A stretch of DNA of 64,000 nt from Macrothele yani (lineage: Eukaryota > Arthropoda > Arachnida > Araneae > Macrothelidae). Shown piece after piece: positions 22,216 to 33,600 of the stretch (its first letter is position 1; each line of letters begins with the position of its first letter). The notes under the pieces were generated by a model. It had not been told where the DNA came from. It worked only from the letters and a program-made list of their open reading frames with translations, and searched no databases. Both the position numbers and the translations under genes were made by a program. Where the stretch lies: contig CM077012.1 of the NCBI GenBank assembly GCA_039090855.1, forward strand, positions 142,014,541 through 142,078,540, written 5' to 3'.

Positions 22216-22804
22216 TAACCGAAATAAAACGGTTGGTCTTGATATCTCAAGATAATTATTCTTTCCCTTCCTGTTGATGATGTCGACCACCATGACAGCA
22301 AAAGTTTAAAGAAGTGCACGTGGTTATCTATATATTAATTATATAAGGTGTTTTTACAGTAAGACCAGTTGTGAGAGAACGGCTGAACGTAAACATATGG
22401 TTGAATTATCAAAATAAAGGTCTTACCATGTAGATGTGCCAGCCGAAGAGAAAAATGAGAGTGGGGAAACGGTACGGGAGTTGTGGTGCGGCAAAGTTCC
22501 CATGTAAAGTCTATGGGAGAAGCGTGCGGTTGACTCACGCGCTGTTGAAGGCGATAGTATGGAGCGACTCAGATAGTTCAAAGTCCGAAGTCTCTTTTCT
22601 CAGCGAACCGTTGTGCAAAACAACGCTAGCAGGAATTTGTTTGAAAGTTCTTATCGGAACAGCGAACACTCGAAGTCCTGATTGCGTTCGATCCAGTTTA
22701 TTCACGTACGTAAGACGTTTCCCATTATGTAAAGATGTAAACAAACTTCTCATATGAGTATATTCTTTTCAACAAAAAAAAATATTAATAATCGACGATT
22801 CCGA

Positions 22805-22992
22805 CGGGTTTCGTCTACCGGGTTCGAATTCCGAAGAGGCGTGGATGTTGTGTTTGTCTTACGGTACTGACTCTTTCCCTTTCCTGGGACCAGTGACCCT
22901 AAATTAGGGACGGGCGACTGCTTATAGCCCATTCAGTTGCTCACGGCGGTCGTTAAACCTCCAAACAAGCAAAAAAAAAAAAAAAAAAAAAA
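22805..22992 (+). mobile_element. 5'-truncated SINE
   Basis: Starts in the tRNA-like head just before the B-box (GGTTCGAATTCC), has the full body and ends in an A-rich tail with a long A-run (22970-22992). Confidence 0.85.
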
Positions 22993-23084
22993 GAGAGAAA
23001 ATTGTATTGCTTAAAGGTATTTATTTCATGTAAAAATGAATAAAAATTGAAAAATATTCAATATTCTCATACAAGGGGCGGCAA

Positions 23085-23608
23085 ATGCCCTTGGCGTGCC
23101 CTTGTTTGGATGGTGAACTTTTGGAAAAGACAATACAATTTTCAAGAGCAACATGCCATTATGTCTCAAAAAGAAAGGTGTTTAATGTATTCATTCTTCC
23201 AGTGATTACGTACGGAGCAGAGACGTGGACCTTAACTAAAAAAGAGATACAAAGACTGCAGTTAACTTAAGAAGCATGGAGAGATGCATGCTTGGTGTAA
23301 CCAGGAGAGGTGAGAAGAGAAATTCATGGATAAAGATAATGACAAGAGTGGAGGATATCATAATCAGAGTGAAATCCCTAAAAAGGCAATCGGATGGACA
23401 TGTTGCCAGAGGAACTGACCACCGATGGACAACCGAAATTTTAGACTGGATTCCAAGGGACAGAAAAAGACCCAGAACACCACAAGGGAGATGGGTAGAT
23501 GAAATTCGAAAGCATGCGGGATTGATATGGAAGAGACTGGGTCAAGACACACCGTTGTGGAAGAAACTTGGTGAGATCTTCATCCAGCAGTGGATTGATA
23601 ATGGTTGA
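23085..23608 (+). pseudogene. RTE-type LINE, C-terminal end of RT polyprotein
   Basis: The plus strand shows the RT C-terminal region with YGAETWTLTKKE (about 23215-23245), a stop after QLT (23268-23270), then MERCMLGVTRR, a diverged GHVARGTDHRW and WIPRDRKRPRTPQGRW, ending QQWIDNG at 23608. This end is typical of RTE-clade LINEs, which have very short 3' tails. The 5' part is missing. A closely related copy lies at 49351-49891. Confidence 0.85.
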
Positions 23609-23639
23609 TGATGATTTAATATATAATACATTTGTTTTC

Positions 23640-24395
23640 CTGAATTTGACGATAAAAGAAACGTTTTATTTCGTTTAACGGGAATCAGGACAAACATGAA
23701 TTAGGGAAAACATAAATTTAGGAAAACGCAAATCAAGGCAAAGGAGAATTAGAGCAAACCTGATACAGGAAACGTTTCTAGGGGGAACTTTGATATGGAT
23801 AAACATGTTTAGGGTAAACTTGAATTACGGGAAACGAGATTTAGCGCAAACGAAATTAGGGGAAATGGGAATTCGGGTAAAAGTGATTTCGGGGAAATGC
23901 GATTGGGGTAAACGTGTTTAGGGTAAACGTGTTTAGGGCAAACGTGAATTAGGGGAAACGTGTTTAGGGCAAACGTGAATTAGGGGAAACGAGATTAGGG
24001 CAAACGTGAATTAGGGGAAACGAGATTAGGGCAAACGTGAATTAGGGGAAACGAGATTAGCGCAAACGAAATAAGGGGAAATGGGAATTCGGGTAAAAGT
24101 GATTTCGGGGAAATGCGATTGGGGTAAACGTGTTTAGGGCAAACGTGAATTAGGGGAAACGAGATTAGGGCAAACGAAATGAGGGAAATGGGAATTCGGG
24201 TAAAAGCGATTTCGGGGAAACGCAATTCGGGTAAATGTGTTTAGGGCAAACGTGAATCAAGGGAAACGAGATTTAGGTGAAACGAGATTAGGGCAAACGA
24301 AATTAGGGGAAATGGGAATTCGGGTAAAAGCGATTTCGGGGAAACGCAATTGGGGTAAACGTGTTTAGGTCAAACGGGAATTAGGGGAAACGGGT
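23640..24395 (+). repeat. Minisatellite, 16-18-bp monomers (block 2)
   Basis: About 45 degenerate monomers of the type TTAGGGCAAACGTGAA / TTAGGGGAAACGAGA, arranged in a higher-order unit of about 140 bp (AAATTAGGGGAAATGGG ... GTAAAAGCGATTTCGGGG ...). Many monomers contain TTAGGG, but not as a hexamer array. Inverted relative to block 1; the SINE and RTE end lie between. Confidence 0.93.
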
Positions 24396-24903
24396 GTTCA
24401 CCATTTATCTAGTTCTTGAACAATTAGTGTTGTATTATCGCCTATCAAACATTCCGCTTTTCTTAGCTCAATCTATCAATCGTCAAGACCAGACGGCAAG
24501 TGCGTTTCGGCCGAAAGCAATAGTCTGAAGTGTGGCATCACTGGAGATACTTTCTGGGACTCTGGGTGGGGCCTTCAGCTGTTTTTTCCCAGTGTAAAGA
24601 TCTTTCGTCACTGCCGAGCCCGCTTCCTACCCCATCTGGGTTTCGTATTATCTGGGCTGGAAATAATGAAGGAAACAATCTTTATTGTAGTTTGTGGGTG
24701 GCCGGGGAGAGGGAAAATGCTTTCCCCAATCATCACTTCCATGTCCATCGTCGTATTCGTACTGTGACTGTGTAGCCGGTGTTCAGATACTTCACAAGTT
24801 TTACTTCCGTGCTTTATGTGTACTTACAAAACTGCAATTTTATTTTTAGTGTTTTCGAGATCGTTTTCGTGATCAGAAAAGAATTTTGATCTTTGAAGGC
24901 TGA

Positions 24904-24957
24904 ATGGAGAAACTTACAAGTAAACGGGGGCGTGAGACGGGTGCAGAATCAATAAAT
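24904..24957 (+). CDS. Candidate first coding exon of hAT2
   Basis: ATG opens 18 codons (MEKLTSKRGRETGAESIN) that run straight into a consensus splice donor, AAT|GTAAGT. A short basic first exon followed by an intron is plausible for this hAT group. No downstream transposase exon survives before the right end at 26653, so the element is non-autonomous. The call rests mainly on the donor site and position. Confidence 0.35.
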
Positions 24958-25213
24958 GTAAGTCAATTTTAAAAATCCTTTTGAACAGATATTTGATATT
25001 TTGGGGGGAATGCGCCATTGGCTTGTTTCACATAAAAGTATTTTGAATTCAGTTGTAAGATCATGGCGAATTGGTGATATTGATTGTGGGTTGTGTGAGG
25101 AATTCGCACTGGTATGGTGCAAATTCAAACAGGCGCTTGGCGCTTCTTCAGACTTTTCTAAGGGTGGGTCTGTATGACAATATTTTGCCTCTGTTGAAAA
25201 TCCGAGGGCAAGT

Positions 25214-25435
25214 TTAAAACTTTTGGTGAAAAGTCTAATAAAGACTTTTCACCAAAAGTTTTAACTTATTTAAGTTAAAATACTCCTAATTTATAATTAG
25301 GAGTATAAAATACTCCTAATTATAATTCCTAATTATAGGAGTATTTTATACTCCTAATTATAATTCCTAATTATAGTTAGTAGTATTTTCCCTTACTCCT
25401 AATTTATAATTAGGAGTAAGGGAAAATACTACTAA
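25214..25435. repeat. Cluster of nested perfect palindromes
   Basis: Palindrome 1: 22-bp arms 25214-25235 and 25243-25264, 7-nt centre. Palindrome 2: 28-bp perfect arms 25377-25404 and 25408-25435, 3-nt centre. Between them (25280-25376) smaller palindromes of the unit ACTCCTAATT/AATTAGGAGT repeat in alternating orientation. Extreme AT content; hairpin or cruciform forming. Confidence 0.95.
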
Positions 25436-25765
25436 TTATAAATTTAGTAGGAGTACGGCAATTATTCCTAATAAATTTATAAAACTTAAACTTTATTTTC
25501 TTTTTATCTCGAATCTCGAGTAGGCAATTTGTTTTGACTATTGACTCTTATAGTTTTATGTCTATTATATGCAAATTTGGGTCTGCTAATTTCAAGGATT
25601 TAGCTAGAAATTAAAAACTGTTTTTAATCCACTACTACATTAAAACAAAATATTTTTCCACACAATATTTACATATCCCAAAGACAAAAAAAAAACAAAA
25701 AAAAACTGAAACATAACACATCATTATCCTCTCAGATTACTGATTAGTTCCGAACCATTAAATTA

Positions 25766-25915
25766 GGAAAACTATGAAAAAATTGCTAATATTAACTCTT
25801 TGTCTTCTTTCATTTGGAAAACTATGAAAACATTGCTAATATTAACTCTTTGTCTTCTTTCATCTGGAAAACTATGAAAAAATTGCTAATATTAACACTT
25901 TGTCATCCTACCGCA
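25766..25915. repeat. 50-bp tandem repeat, 3 copies
   Basis: Units begin at 25766, 25816 and 25866 (GGAAAACTATGAAAA...). They differ at only a few positions. Confidence 0.93.
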
Positions 25916-26065
25916 TAATTTGATTTTAAAGACATTTAATTATCTGCTGTTTTCTAAGGAAATGATTTCCGCAGTGCAGTTTTTGCACTTATTTTTAGTC
26001 TATAGAAACCTACAAACTGACGGGATGTAGTCCCCGGAGGAAATACCCCCAGAACAAACGGTTCA

Positions 26066-26125
26066 CTGTAAACTGCCACACAGGAACACTGTTGTGTGGC
26101 AGTGTTCCGGTGTGGCAATTTACAG
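26066..26125. repeat. 26-bp inverted repeat with 8-nt loop
   Basis: Arms 26066-26091 and 26100-26125 match 24 of 26 bases inverted. A stable hairpin in the right half of hAT2. Confidence 0.92.
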
Positions 26126-26653
26126 GCAATCCTGCCAAACATCTTTCAGCAAGTTGGTCACAAAAGTTGAAGGGGAAAGGGAGCTATAAAGATTGACGTT
26201 TCTGTGCCTATATTGAGAACTGAATTGGGAACTCCAAACGAATTTCGAGAAAACGTTCCATGTAAGCCAAGCGATAATTGTACTTTAATTTGAAGAAATA
26301 AATTGCCGAGGATCCGAGGTACTTTTGGTTTGGAAGGGGGGGCTCTACCCCCAACTTCCGTAACATTATATTCTGGGCCGCTGGAGTCTGTCAGTGTATC
26401 CAATATGCTCCCCTTGAAGCGTCCGCGAAGTCCGTGAGCTTTGGGGGCTTCCCCCAAAATGTTAAAATGGACGAAGAGTTCGACCCCATAGAAAATACAT
26501 TAGGTAAGTGGTCAGAATAAATGTGACTCGACCCTGTATATATACGTATAAATATGCGCGAGCGCGACGTTCTGATATAGTTTTACAGCTTTATTTAGAA
26601 AATAGGAAAATACTTTGCCCCCCCCCAATTTCTGAAACGTTGGCACGTCACTG

Positions 26654-27516
26654 GTCTCCCGAGAATGTCCCACACAAGTTCGATTGGATTTAGGTCCGGG
26701 GACCTTGCGGGCCAATCCATGCGTTTAATATCTTCACTCTCCATCAGCTGTGCGACAGCCACTGTACGATGAGGTGTAGCGTTGTCGTCCATGAAGAGGA
26801 ACTCGGGACCCACAACAACTCTAAACAGATGCACGTGAGGCAGGAGATCCTCGCTACAATAGCGGACACCAGTGACTGAACCTCCTTGGAAGATGTGGTC
26901 AGTACTGCTACCAAGCGTGATACCGCCCCAAACGAGAACTCCGCCACCTCTAAACCGGTCCCTTTCGATGATGTTGGAGGTGTGATTGCGTGTTCCCTGC
27001 TCTCTCCAGATGTGTATACGTCCAGAATCGCTCGTCAGACTAAATCGGCTCTCATCCGTAAAGAGAACTCGACCCCATTGCTGATGTGTCCAGTTCTTTT
27101 GTTCCTGGCACCACAGGAAGCGCCGTCTCCGATGAGCAGGCGTTAATGGCACACACCGCACTAGTCGTTGTGCAAATAAACCACCTTTGTGCAGCCTCCT
27201 GGCCACGGTAAAACGCGAGAACGAACGTCCAGTTGTCTGTTGCATGTGCCTTGCGATTTCTCCCGCTGTCTGCCGTCTGTCTCTTCTCGCCTGTAGGACG
27301 ATATACCGGTCCTCCACCGCCGTGGTTGCTCGTGGACGACCACAGCTAAACTCTTGGACAGCTGTTCGTGTCGTTTGAAATGCTCTCCAAGCTCGTGAAA
27401 CGATGCTGTGAGCGATCCCGAACTCCTCGGCCACACTAGTCACACTTCGACCTTCTTCCAACTTTCCAATGGGTAAAGCCATCCAGATGTCGTCTACTAG
27501 ATTGCCTGTTGGCCAT
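26654..27516 (-). pseudogene. Transposase of Tc1 'D', N-terminal and catalytic part
   Basis: Starts MANRQSSRRHLDGF (ATG at 27514-27516), with a frameshift near 27480. The frame then reads IGKLEEGRSVTSVAEEFG, a helix-turn-helix segment and CGRPRATT (about residue 58), followed by the DDE domain: FTDESRFS, FMDDNATPH and NPIELVWD, 34 residues between second Asp and Glu. It breaks at the hAT2 target duplication, immediately after DILGR; the C-terminus is at 21371-21208. All three catalytic residues survive. Confidence 0.92.
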
Positions 27517-27774
27517 ATTACACGGTGGCAGCAACTCGACGTCGTTCAAACCGATGTACACCGTGTACAATAGCTTTCACCGAATTGCTGAGCGTACACC
27601 GCCCGTGTGCTTTATACCCTTCCGACCCCCCTACGTCATGCTTCATATATGTGCATGCCCTACCGTACCGGACCCTAGTCTATCTCCTGAGTTTTCTTTC
27701 GGTCCGTTCTGCCTGATCGTTCCGCTGTTATGCTAATTTTTCCTCTTCGTCCTTAATTTTTGCACACCAGTGTA

Positions 27775-29732
27775 TATCACTTGCACCGAGTTCTTAATGT
27801 TCACTGTTACATTCATCTAGGTGTTTATTCTTGGGCACTTTCTTTCTTCGGAGTCATGACCATAGTATTGCACATTTTCAGACGCCAATGTTTTAGCTTC
27901 CTCTTCATAGACTTCAATATTTTCCCTCACGAACTGAATGAATTCAATTAACGACTGGAAAATTTTAGGTACTTCAGAAATATTTCCTTTTGGATTCTGG
28001 CAAATTTGATTTGCACATTTTAATCTCTGAAATACTGTGTCCCAAACTACTGTGCTGATCGATATTTCCATTGTTCGCATTTTTTCTTCAGCAGTGATTT
28101 TGCTTCATCTCTTTCTCTGTGGATAATCATCTACATTTTCTGGCAGAAATACTAAAACTTTCTCTATTTCCCGATAATTTTTCCTCACTGATCGTGTAGC
28201 TACAGCATCTGCACACCATCTGGTAACTGACCGACTCTTCAGTGTGAGTGATGAATTTCCATGTGCTTCCTGGACTTTCTCCTGAAGCATCTTCCAACGA
28301 TGAGTTGTTGCAGAAAAAAAGTATAGAGTTTTTGCAAAAATGTGAAAAAAGAAAGAACTTTACCACAACTATTTATATGCTATTCACACCAACTAAATTT
28401 AAAGTGTGAACAGAACATGGCACATATTCCGCTGGTGGATTGATTTCCCTAATGCGTGTTTGAACACCAGAATACTTCCCAGACATGTTGCTGGCATTGT
28501 CGTAGCTTTGGCCTCTGACATTCATAATATCCAGGCCAGCCTCCTGTAGAAAAGATATAATGGTATTTGTAATGTTTTCTGCAGTATGTCCATGGAATGG
28601 AATAAATGTCAAAAACCGTTCTTTTGCTTCACAATCATTGTTGACATACCTTATGATAAAAGCCAGTTGATCTATATGTGTAATGTCTGGAGTAGAGTCA
28701 ACTATGACAGAAAAATATTTTGACATTTTTATTTCATCAGTGATTGCATTAAAAACACGTACAGCCATTAATTCAACAAACTCATCCACACATGTTGAAG
28801 ATAAGTAACTGGTGTTACCACTTCCTGGATTCTCAAATTTTTCCAATTGTTGAGCTAAGAATGGATCAAATTCTGCAATTAATTCTAAGCAGCCCAGGAA
28901 ATTTCCATTCTGAACTGATCCTATTGTTTCATCATCACCATACATTGGCAACCCACGAATTGAGAGATACTGTTGCAACAACTCTACGCAAAACATCTTG
29001 CCAGTACTTGGATTCATTCCGATACTGCATAACTATCTGACAGTCAATGCGTGCAGAAGCATTCATGCGCGACGAATAGTCACATACTGCTTGCCTGCGT
29101 ATGTGTGAATTTTCATGCTCTGTAAGACGTTCACTTGCATGCTTCCAGTCAGAAAAATCTGTGGATCCTAATGCTGTAGTGCTCCTAGCATACAATTTGC
29201 ATATCCAGCAGAATAGTAAACACGTTGATGGGGATAAAAGAAGCCAGTCGCGTTTTATCTTCTCATAATTTTTTTTTTATTCTGAAAAAATTACCTTCTG
29301 TTAAGAAACGTTTTTTACCACAGATATCCTTCCCTGTGAATGTCAGTAATTTTAAATCTTGGACTGGTGGACTGTTCAAAAAGCATTCACGCATTTCTTC
29401 TGTAATTTCTCCCCATAAGGCAGGATCCACTGCATTCATTGTGTCTTGTGCTCTCTTCATTAGATGAATTCAAAAGATTTCCCAAATTAGGAGCATCTGT
29501 GATGTTAGATGATTCTGAAGTCAGATTACCTGGCTTCCAGAGACAAATTACACTCAAGAGACTCAACAGTAGTAAAATTAGAGGAATGCGTAGGACTTTT
29601 GGGACCAAGTGAAATATCCAATTTTTTAATGGCAAAACGTTCAATGCTACCATGCTGCAGGTCATCATCCTTCAGTATCAATTGTTTGGCTTTCCGTTTA
29701 GCACTGCCGAATAAATATGTTCGTTTTGACAT
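27775..29732 (-). pseudogene. hAT1 transposase, N-terminal and catalytic parts (ZMYM1-like)
   Basis: The minus strand starts MSKRTYLFGSAKRKAK (ATG at 29730-29732), typical of this hAT group. A TTF-type zinc-finger region (29195-28935, STTALGSTDFSDWKHASERL) is followed by the DUF4371/RNase H-like core (29017-28373): IVDSTPDITHIDQLAF holds the first acidic residue, GQSYDNASNMSG the second. RSVTRWCADA (about 28230) and the helical part to 27817 (with EVYEEEAKTL, a candidate catalytic Glu) follow. At least five frame breaks and stops, so it is inactive. The dimerisation domain is at 20955-20420. Confidence 0.9.
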
Positions 29733-30249
29733 AATTTAACTGTTAAATATTTCAACTTAAATATATTGTTACAACTGACTAAATTTGATTATATATAAAA
29801 TTAACATATATCCAACATTCCATCAGACTACAAGAAACGCAACGCAAAATACAACCAAGCCATCGCGTTCGCGGTTACAGTTACGACAACGACAAGCCGT
29901 GTGCAGGAAGTTGAAGGATCAGTTGAGTTTAGGTGCGTTCGGAGAAGCAAGATAAGGTCACGTGAAACAATGGAAGCGATCCTCCTTCTCAATGGCCACT
30001 TGGTTATTAAACCACTGAAACTCATTAATTGCCACGTGTTTACATGAAACTCAAACTCACTGCATGCAAGTACCACATTTATAAACACATGACTCGTGGG
30101 CATGCTAAAGTAAAAAACGAAATTTTAAATATACACACACAAAATCCCCATTAACTAAGTACACATTTAATTCAAATTTGCCCCCCCCCAAAAAAAAATC
30201 GGGGGACCTGGGCACGTGCCCCGTGTGCCCTCCCGTAAATCAGGGCCTT

Positions 30250-30640
30250 GTCTTGACGTCTCGAACATCTATTGCTACTCAGATGAAGGTCAGTATTCCG
30301 AAACTTTGCCCTTTGCCTTTCCATGAGATTTATGCAGCTGGGATGAAGGTCCTTGGAGTTTCTTTCAGGGTTACTTTGTCTCCACCACTGCCCAGGGATC
30401 TCCTGCAGCTTCACCCAGACGCGTGGCTCGCGACCCAGTTTCCGGTTCTAGGACGTCTGCTTCTCCTGGTAAACAGGGTGGAAATCCCAAGAAATCTATG
30501 GGCACACAGTCTCATACACAGATACATGCCGGGACGACTCAACCCAAACATCCACCAGTTCTTTCCCCGGATAGCACGCCACCGAGAGACCCAGTTGAAC
30601 TTCCTGAAGAACTGCACTCCGAGACCTTTAAGTCGTCCCA
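30250..30640 (+). pseudogene. LINE L1a ORF1, right part
   Basis: Directly after the hAT duplication the ORF1 frame resumes (VLT|SRTSIATQ), so removing hAT1 and one duplicate restores a continuous reading frame. A Ser/Pro-rich tail follows in a shifted frame (30423-30640: RDPVSGSRTSASPGKQGG, VLSPDSTPPRDPVELPEE), likely the disordered ORF1 C-terminus. Confidence 0.75.
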
Positions 30641-33600
30641 TTTTTGTCATCACTTTTTCTCATCTCACTTCTACCATCGCTTCAATCGTTCAGTGGAACT
30701 GCCGAGGTTTTCGGACGAGATTTGACGACGTGAACCATCTGCTTTCGTCGTATTCTCCGGTGTGCCTTTGTCTACAGGAGACAAAACTTAAACCATTAGA
30801 CCTGCTTTCAGCTCGAGGCTATAGTGCATTTCGGTAAGATAATATCTCAGGAGATATAGCCTGTGAGGGAGCCGCTATTCTTGTCCCTCACAGTGTTCCG
30901 GTTTCTCTCGTTACGGTCTTCACAAGTTTACAGGCCATGTCGGTTCGTATATCTGTGCCTCTTGCTGTCTGTAGTGTCTATCTGTCGCCAGACGAGAACG
31001 TGAGCGTCTCTGCGATGGAGATTTGGTTGATCAGCTGCATTCACCCTTCCTTTTACTTGGTGACTTAAATGCCCATCATCCTTTGTGGGGTAGTGTCAGC
31101 ATCAGCACGTGAGGCTGTAGAATCGAGTCTCTTCTGTCCTCGGCTTCTTTGTGCCTTTTTAACACCGGTGCTGACACTTACTTCCATGAGCCCACAAGAT
31201 CTTTCAGTGCGATCGATTTGACCATGGGATCGCCATCGATTATTGTTGATTGGTCGTGGACGGTGTGTAACAATCTCCACTGGAGCGACCATTTCCCAAT
31301 TGTGCTCTCGCATTCTGTGAGTACGCCATCTTCTGCCTCCTCGATGGATCGTGCCAGATGGAAGGTCTTCATATCGTCCGCAGTGATATCTTCCGCCATG
31401 GTGACCCAAGAGTCAATCGACGCAGCTGTTTTCAATGTCACAACTTATATTATTCAGGCGGCTGATCTTTCCATACCAAAGACATCAACTACGCTCCCAA
31501 GAAGTCCGAAGCCTTGGTGGACCCCTGAATGCGCAGCGGCTAGGAGAGCTCAGCATAAAACCTGGTCCACGTTTCGGCGTTATCCAACCGATGCTAATCT
31601 CGTTGCATTTAAACGAGCAAAATCCTACGCTCGGTTGGTGCGTCGACGCAGCAAGAGTGAATCTTTGGATTCAGTATGTTTCTTCGCTCAATTCACGTGC
31701 CAGTTCTAAAAGTGTGTGGGACAAAATTCGTAAGATCCGGGGTTCTCGCCAGATTTCCATTCTCGAGAGAAACGGCTGCACATATGCTGAAGTCGGAGAG
31801 ATTGCGGATTGTTTGAGGGAGGCGTTTGCCTCTGTGTCTAGTGAATCCTTCCTCCTTTTAGAGGATTGAATCCACTGCGGAACGCAAGAGAATCTTCTTT
31901 GCGCCTTTTCATAACACGACTATAACTCCTCCTTCAGCATGGTTGAACTACGGGTGGCTCTGCATCGGTCCGGTGAGACATCTATTGGTCCCGATGGCAT
32001 CCACTATAACATGATCCGTCATCTCTCGGAGTCGTCTATAGAGAATCTTTTGGTCCTCTTCAATCGCATTTGGTTGGAGCACAGTTTTCCAGAGTCTTGG
32101 CGAAAAGCTTTTGTTCTGCCTTTTCCCAAGCCTGGCAAAGATCGTCTCCCTCTAGTTATCGTCCAATTGCTCTCACTAGATGTCTGTGTAAATTTCTCGA
32201 ACGGATGGTTAATTCCCGATTAGTTCATTTTTATTTTTGGTTGGAGGTTTAACGACCACCGTGACCAACTCAATGGGCTATAAGCAGTCGCCCGTCCCTA
32301 ATTTAGGGTCACTGGTTCGAGGGAAGGGAGAGAGCCAGTGCCGTAAGACAAACACAACATCCATGCCTCACCGGGATTCGAACCCGGACGCTTTTCGGAC
32401 GAATGATCAGAGGCCATCGCTTAGACCACTGCGCCACCGGGGCGGCGTTCATTTTTTAGAACATCCCCATCACATCGTTCATCTCCTGCGCCTTGAGACA
32501 TCTGTACGCGAGGCGTTCGTGCGTAGGCAGCACATGGTTTCTGTTTTCGTTGATATTGAGAAAGCGTACGATTGAGCGTGGCGTCACGATATTCTCCGTG
32601 ACCTCCAAGAGAGTGGATTGAGAGAAAACCTCCCAACATTCGTTGCTAATTTTCTTTGCAATCGGGTGTTCCAGGCGCGCCTGGGTACGATGCGCTCGGC
32701 GCTGTTTTAAGAACAAAGTGTTTCTCAAGGTTGCATTTTATCTGTCACATTGTTCATCCTACGCATTGTCTCCTCAAAACTCTTCCTCCTGCGGTTTCGG
32801 CTACTGTATATGTCGATGACTTGCACATTTTTTGTTCATCGTCAAGTATGCATTTTATTGAAAGGCAGTTGTAGTCTGCAATTAACCAGATCGTTAAAGC
32901 GCCGAACAGCAATGGTTTTGTTCTTTCTCCCGACAAGACAGCGTGTGTCCATTTCTGCCGGAGGCGTGGCCTCCATCCTGACCCAGAGCGTATTTAGACC
33001 GTGCAGCCAGTTTTGCCAGACACAGAGTTCTTTGGACTGACCGTTGACCGTACGCTTACGTTTCGCGCGCACGTCCTCCAGCGGTTAAACACTTCCTGTC
33101 TGCGGGCCATGTCAATTCTTAAGATTCTTTCTTCAGTCTCGTGGGGTGCAGACAGGAGGTCTTTATTTCGGATCTACCATTCCCTTATTCGGTGGAAGCT
33201 GGATTATGGTTGTATCGTGTATGACTCTACGCGTCGTTCCGTTCTCCGGCCTTTGGATACTATTCACCATCAAGCGCTGCTTCTTTGTACGGGAGCATTT
33301 CGAACATCTCAGATTCCCAGCCTTTATGCTGATGCGAACGAACCATCGCTTAATTACGCCGTCTTCAGCTGTCTCTTCAATTTTTCTTAAAACTTCGATC
33401 GCTTCCAGACCATCCTTTGTAAGATGCAGTTTTTCATCCCCAGCATGCTCGTTTATTGGAGAATCGGCTCTCGTGCATTCCAACCTTCGGTCTTCGTATG
33501 GCGGCCGTAGCTCGTGATGCAGTGCTCGACTTGTCACTTGTCGGAGAGACCAGGGTCGTTGGGGACCCGCCGTGGCAGCCTTTTGAGGTCGTCACTGATC

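Larger units (their letters stand above)
21380..26653 (+). mobile_element. hAT element 'hAT2' carrying foreign repeats
   Basis: A perfect 8-bp duplication, GTCTCCCG (21372-21379 and 26654-26661), and 15-bp terminal repeats, CAGGGACGTGCCAAC and inverted CAGTGACGTGCCAAC, define it. At 5274 bp it contains no recognisable transposase beyond a short first exon (24904). Its load is two inverted minisatellite blocks, a SINE, an RTE end, palindromes and a 50-bp tandem repeat. The C/G-rich stretches just inside the ends (21410-21425 and 26615-26630) are typical of this hAT group. 21430-21880, 22216-22800 and 24400-24900 hold nothing else I recognise. Confidence 0.93.
20960..27772 (-). mobile_element. 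Tc1-like element 'D', inserted in hAT1 and split by hAT2
   Basis: The 26-bp terminal repeats start CACTGGCGTGCAAAAATTAA at 20960 and end at 27772 with one mismatch; TA at 20958-20959 and 27773-27774. Without the internal hAT (21380-26653 plus the duplicated 8 bp) it is about 1.53 kb, a full-length Tc1. Confidence 0.94.
16450..30249 (-). mobile_element. hAT element 'hAT1' (ZMYM1-like), inserted in the LINE
   Basis: A perfect 8-bp duplication, GTCTTGAC, flanks it (16442-16449 and 30250-30257), as expected of hAT transposons. The ends, CAGGGCCCGATTTAC and inverted AAGGCCCTGATTTAC, match 12 of 15. The coding pieces (29732-27775 and 20955-20420, minus) resemble ZMYM1/DUF4371-type hAT transposases. 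It contains two Tc1 insertions (17357-18902 and 20960-27772). 16520-17354 and 18905-19281 are AT-rich and non-coding. Confidence 0.92.

Noticed and set aside
21880..24395. Regular short repeats that could suggest a CRISPR array
   Set aside because: The monomers are contiguous and degenerate, with no unique spacers, no leader and no cas genes, and the DNA is clearly animal.
23640..24395. TTAGGG content suggesting an interstitial telomere
   Set aside because: TTAGGG occurs once per 16-18-bp monomer and never as a hexamer array; most arthropods also use a different telomere repeat.
20960..27772. Reading Tc1 'D' ends as two unrelated Tc1 fragments
   Set aside because: The terminal repeats match 25 of 26 bases, the protein halves join without overlap at the hAT2 duplication, and the outer hAT1 protein continues on both sides.
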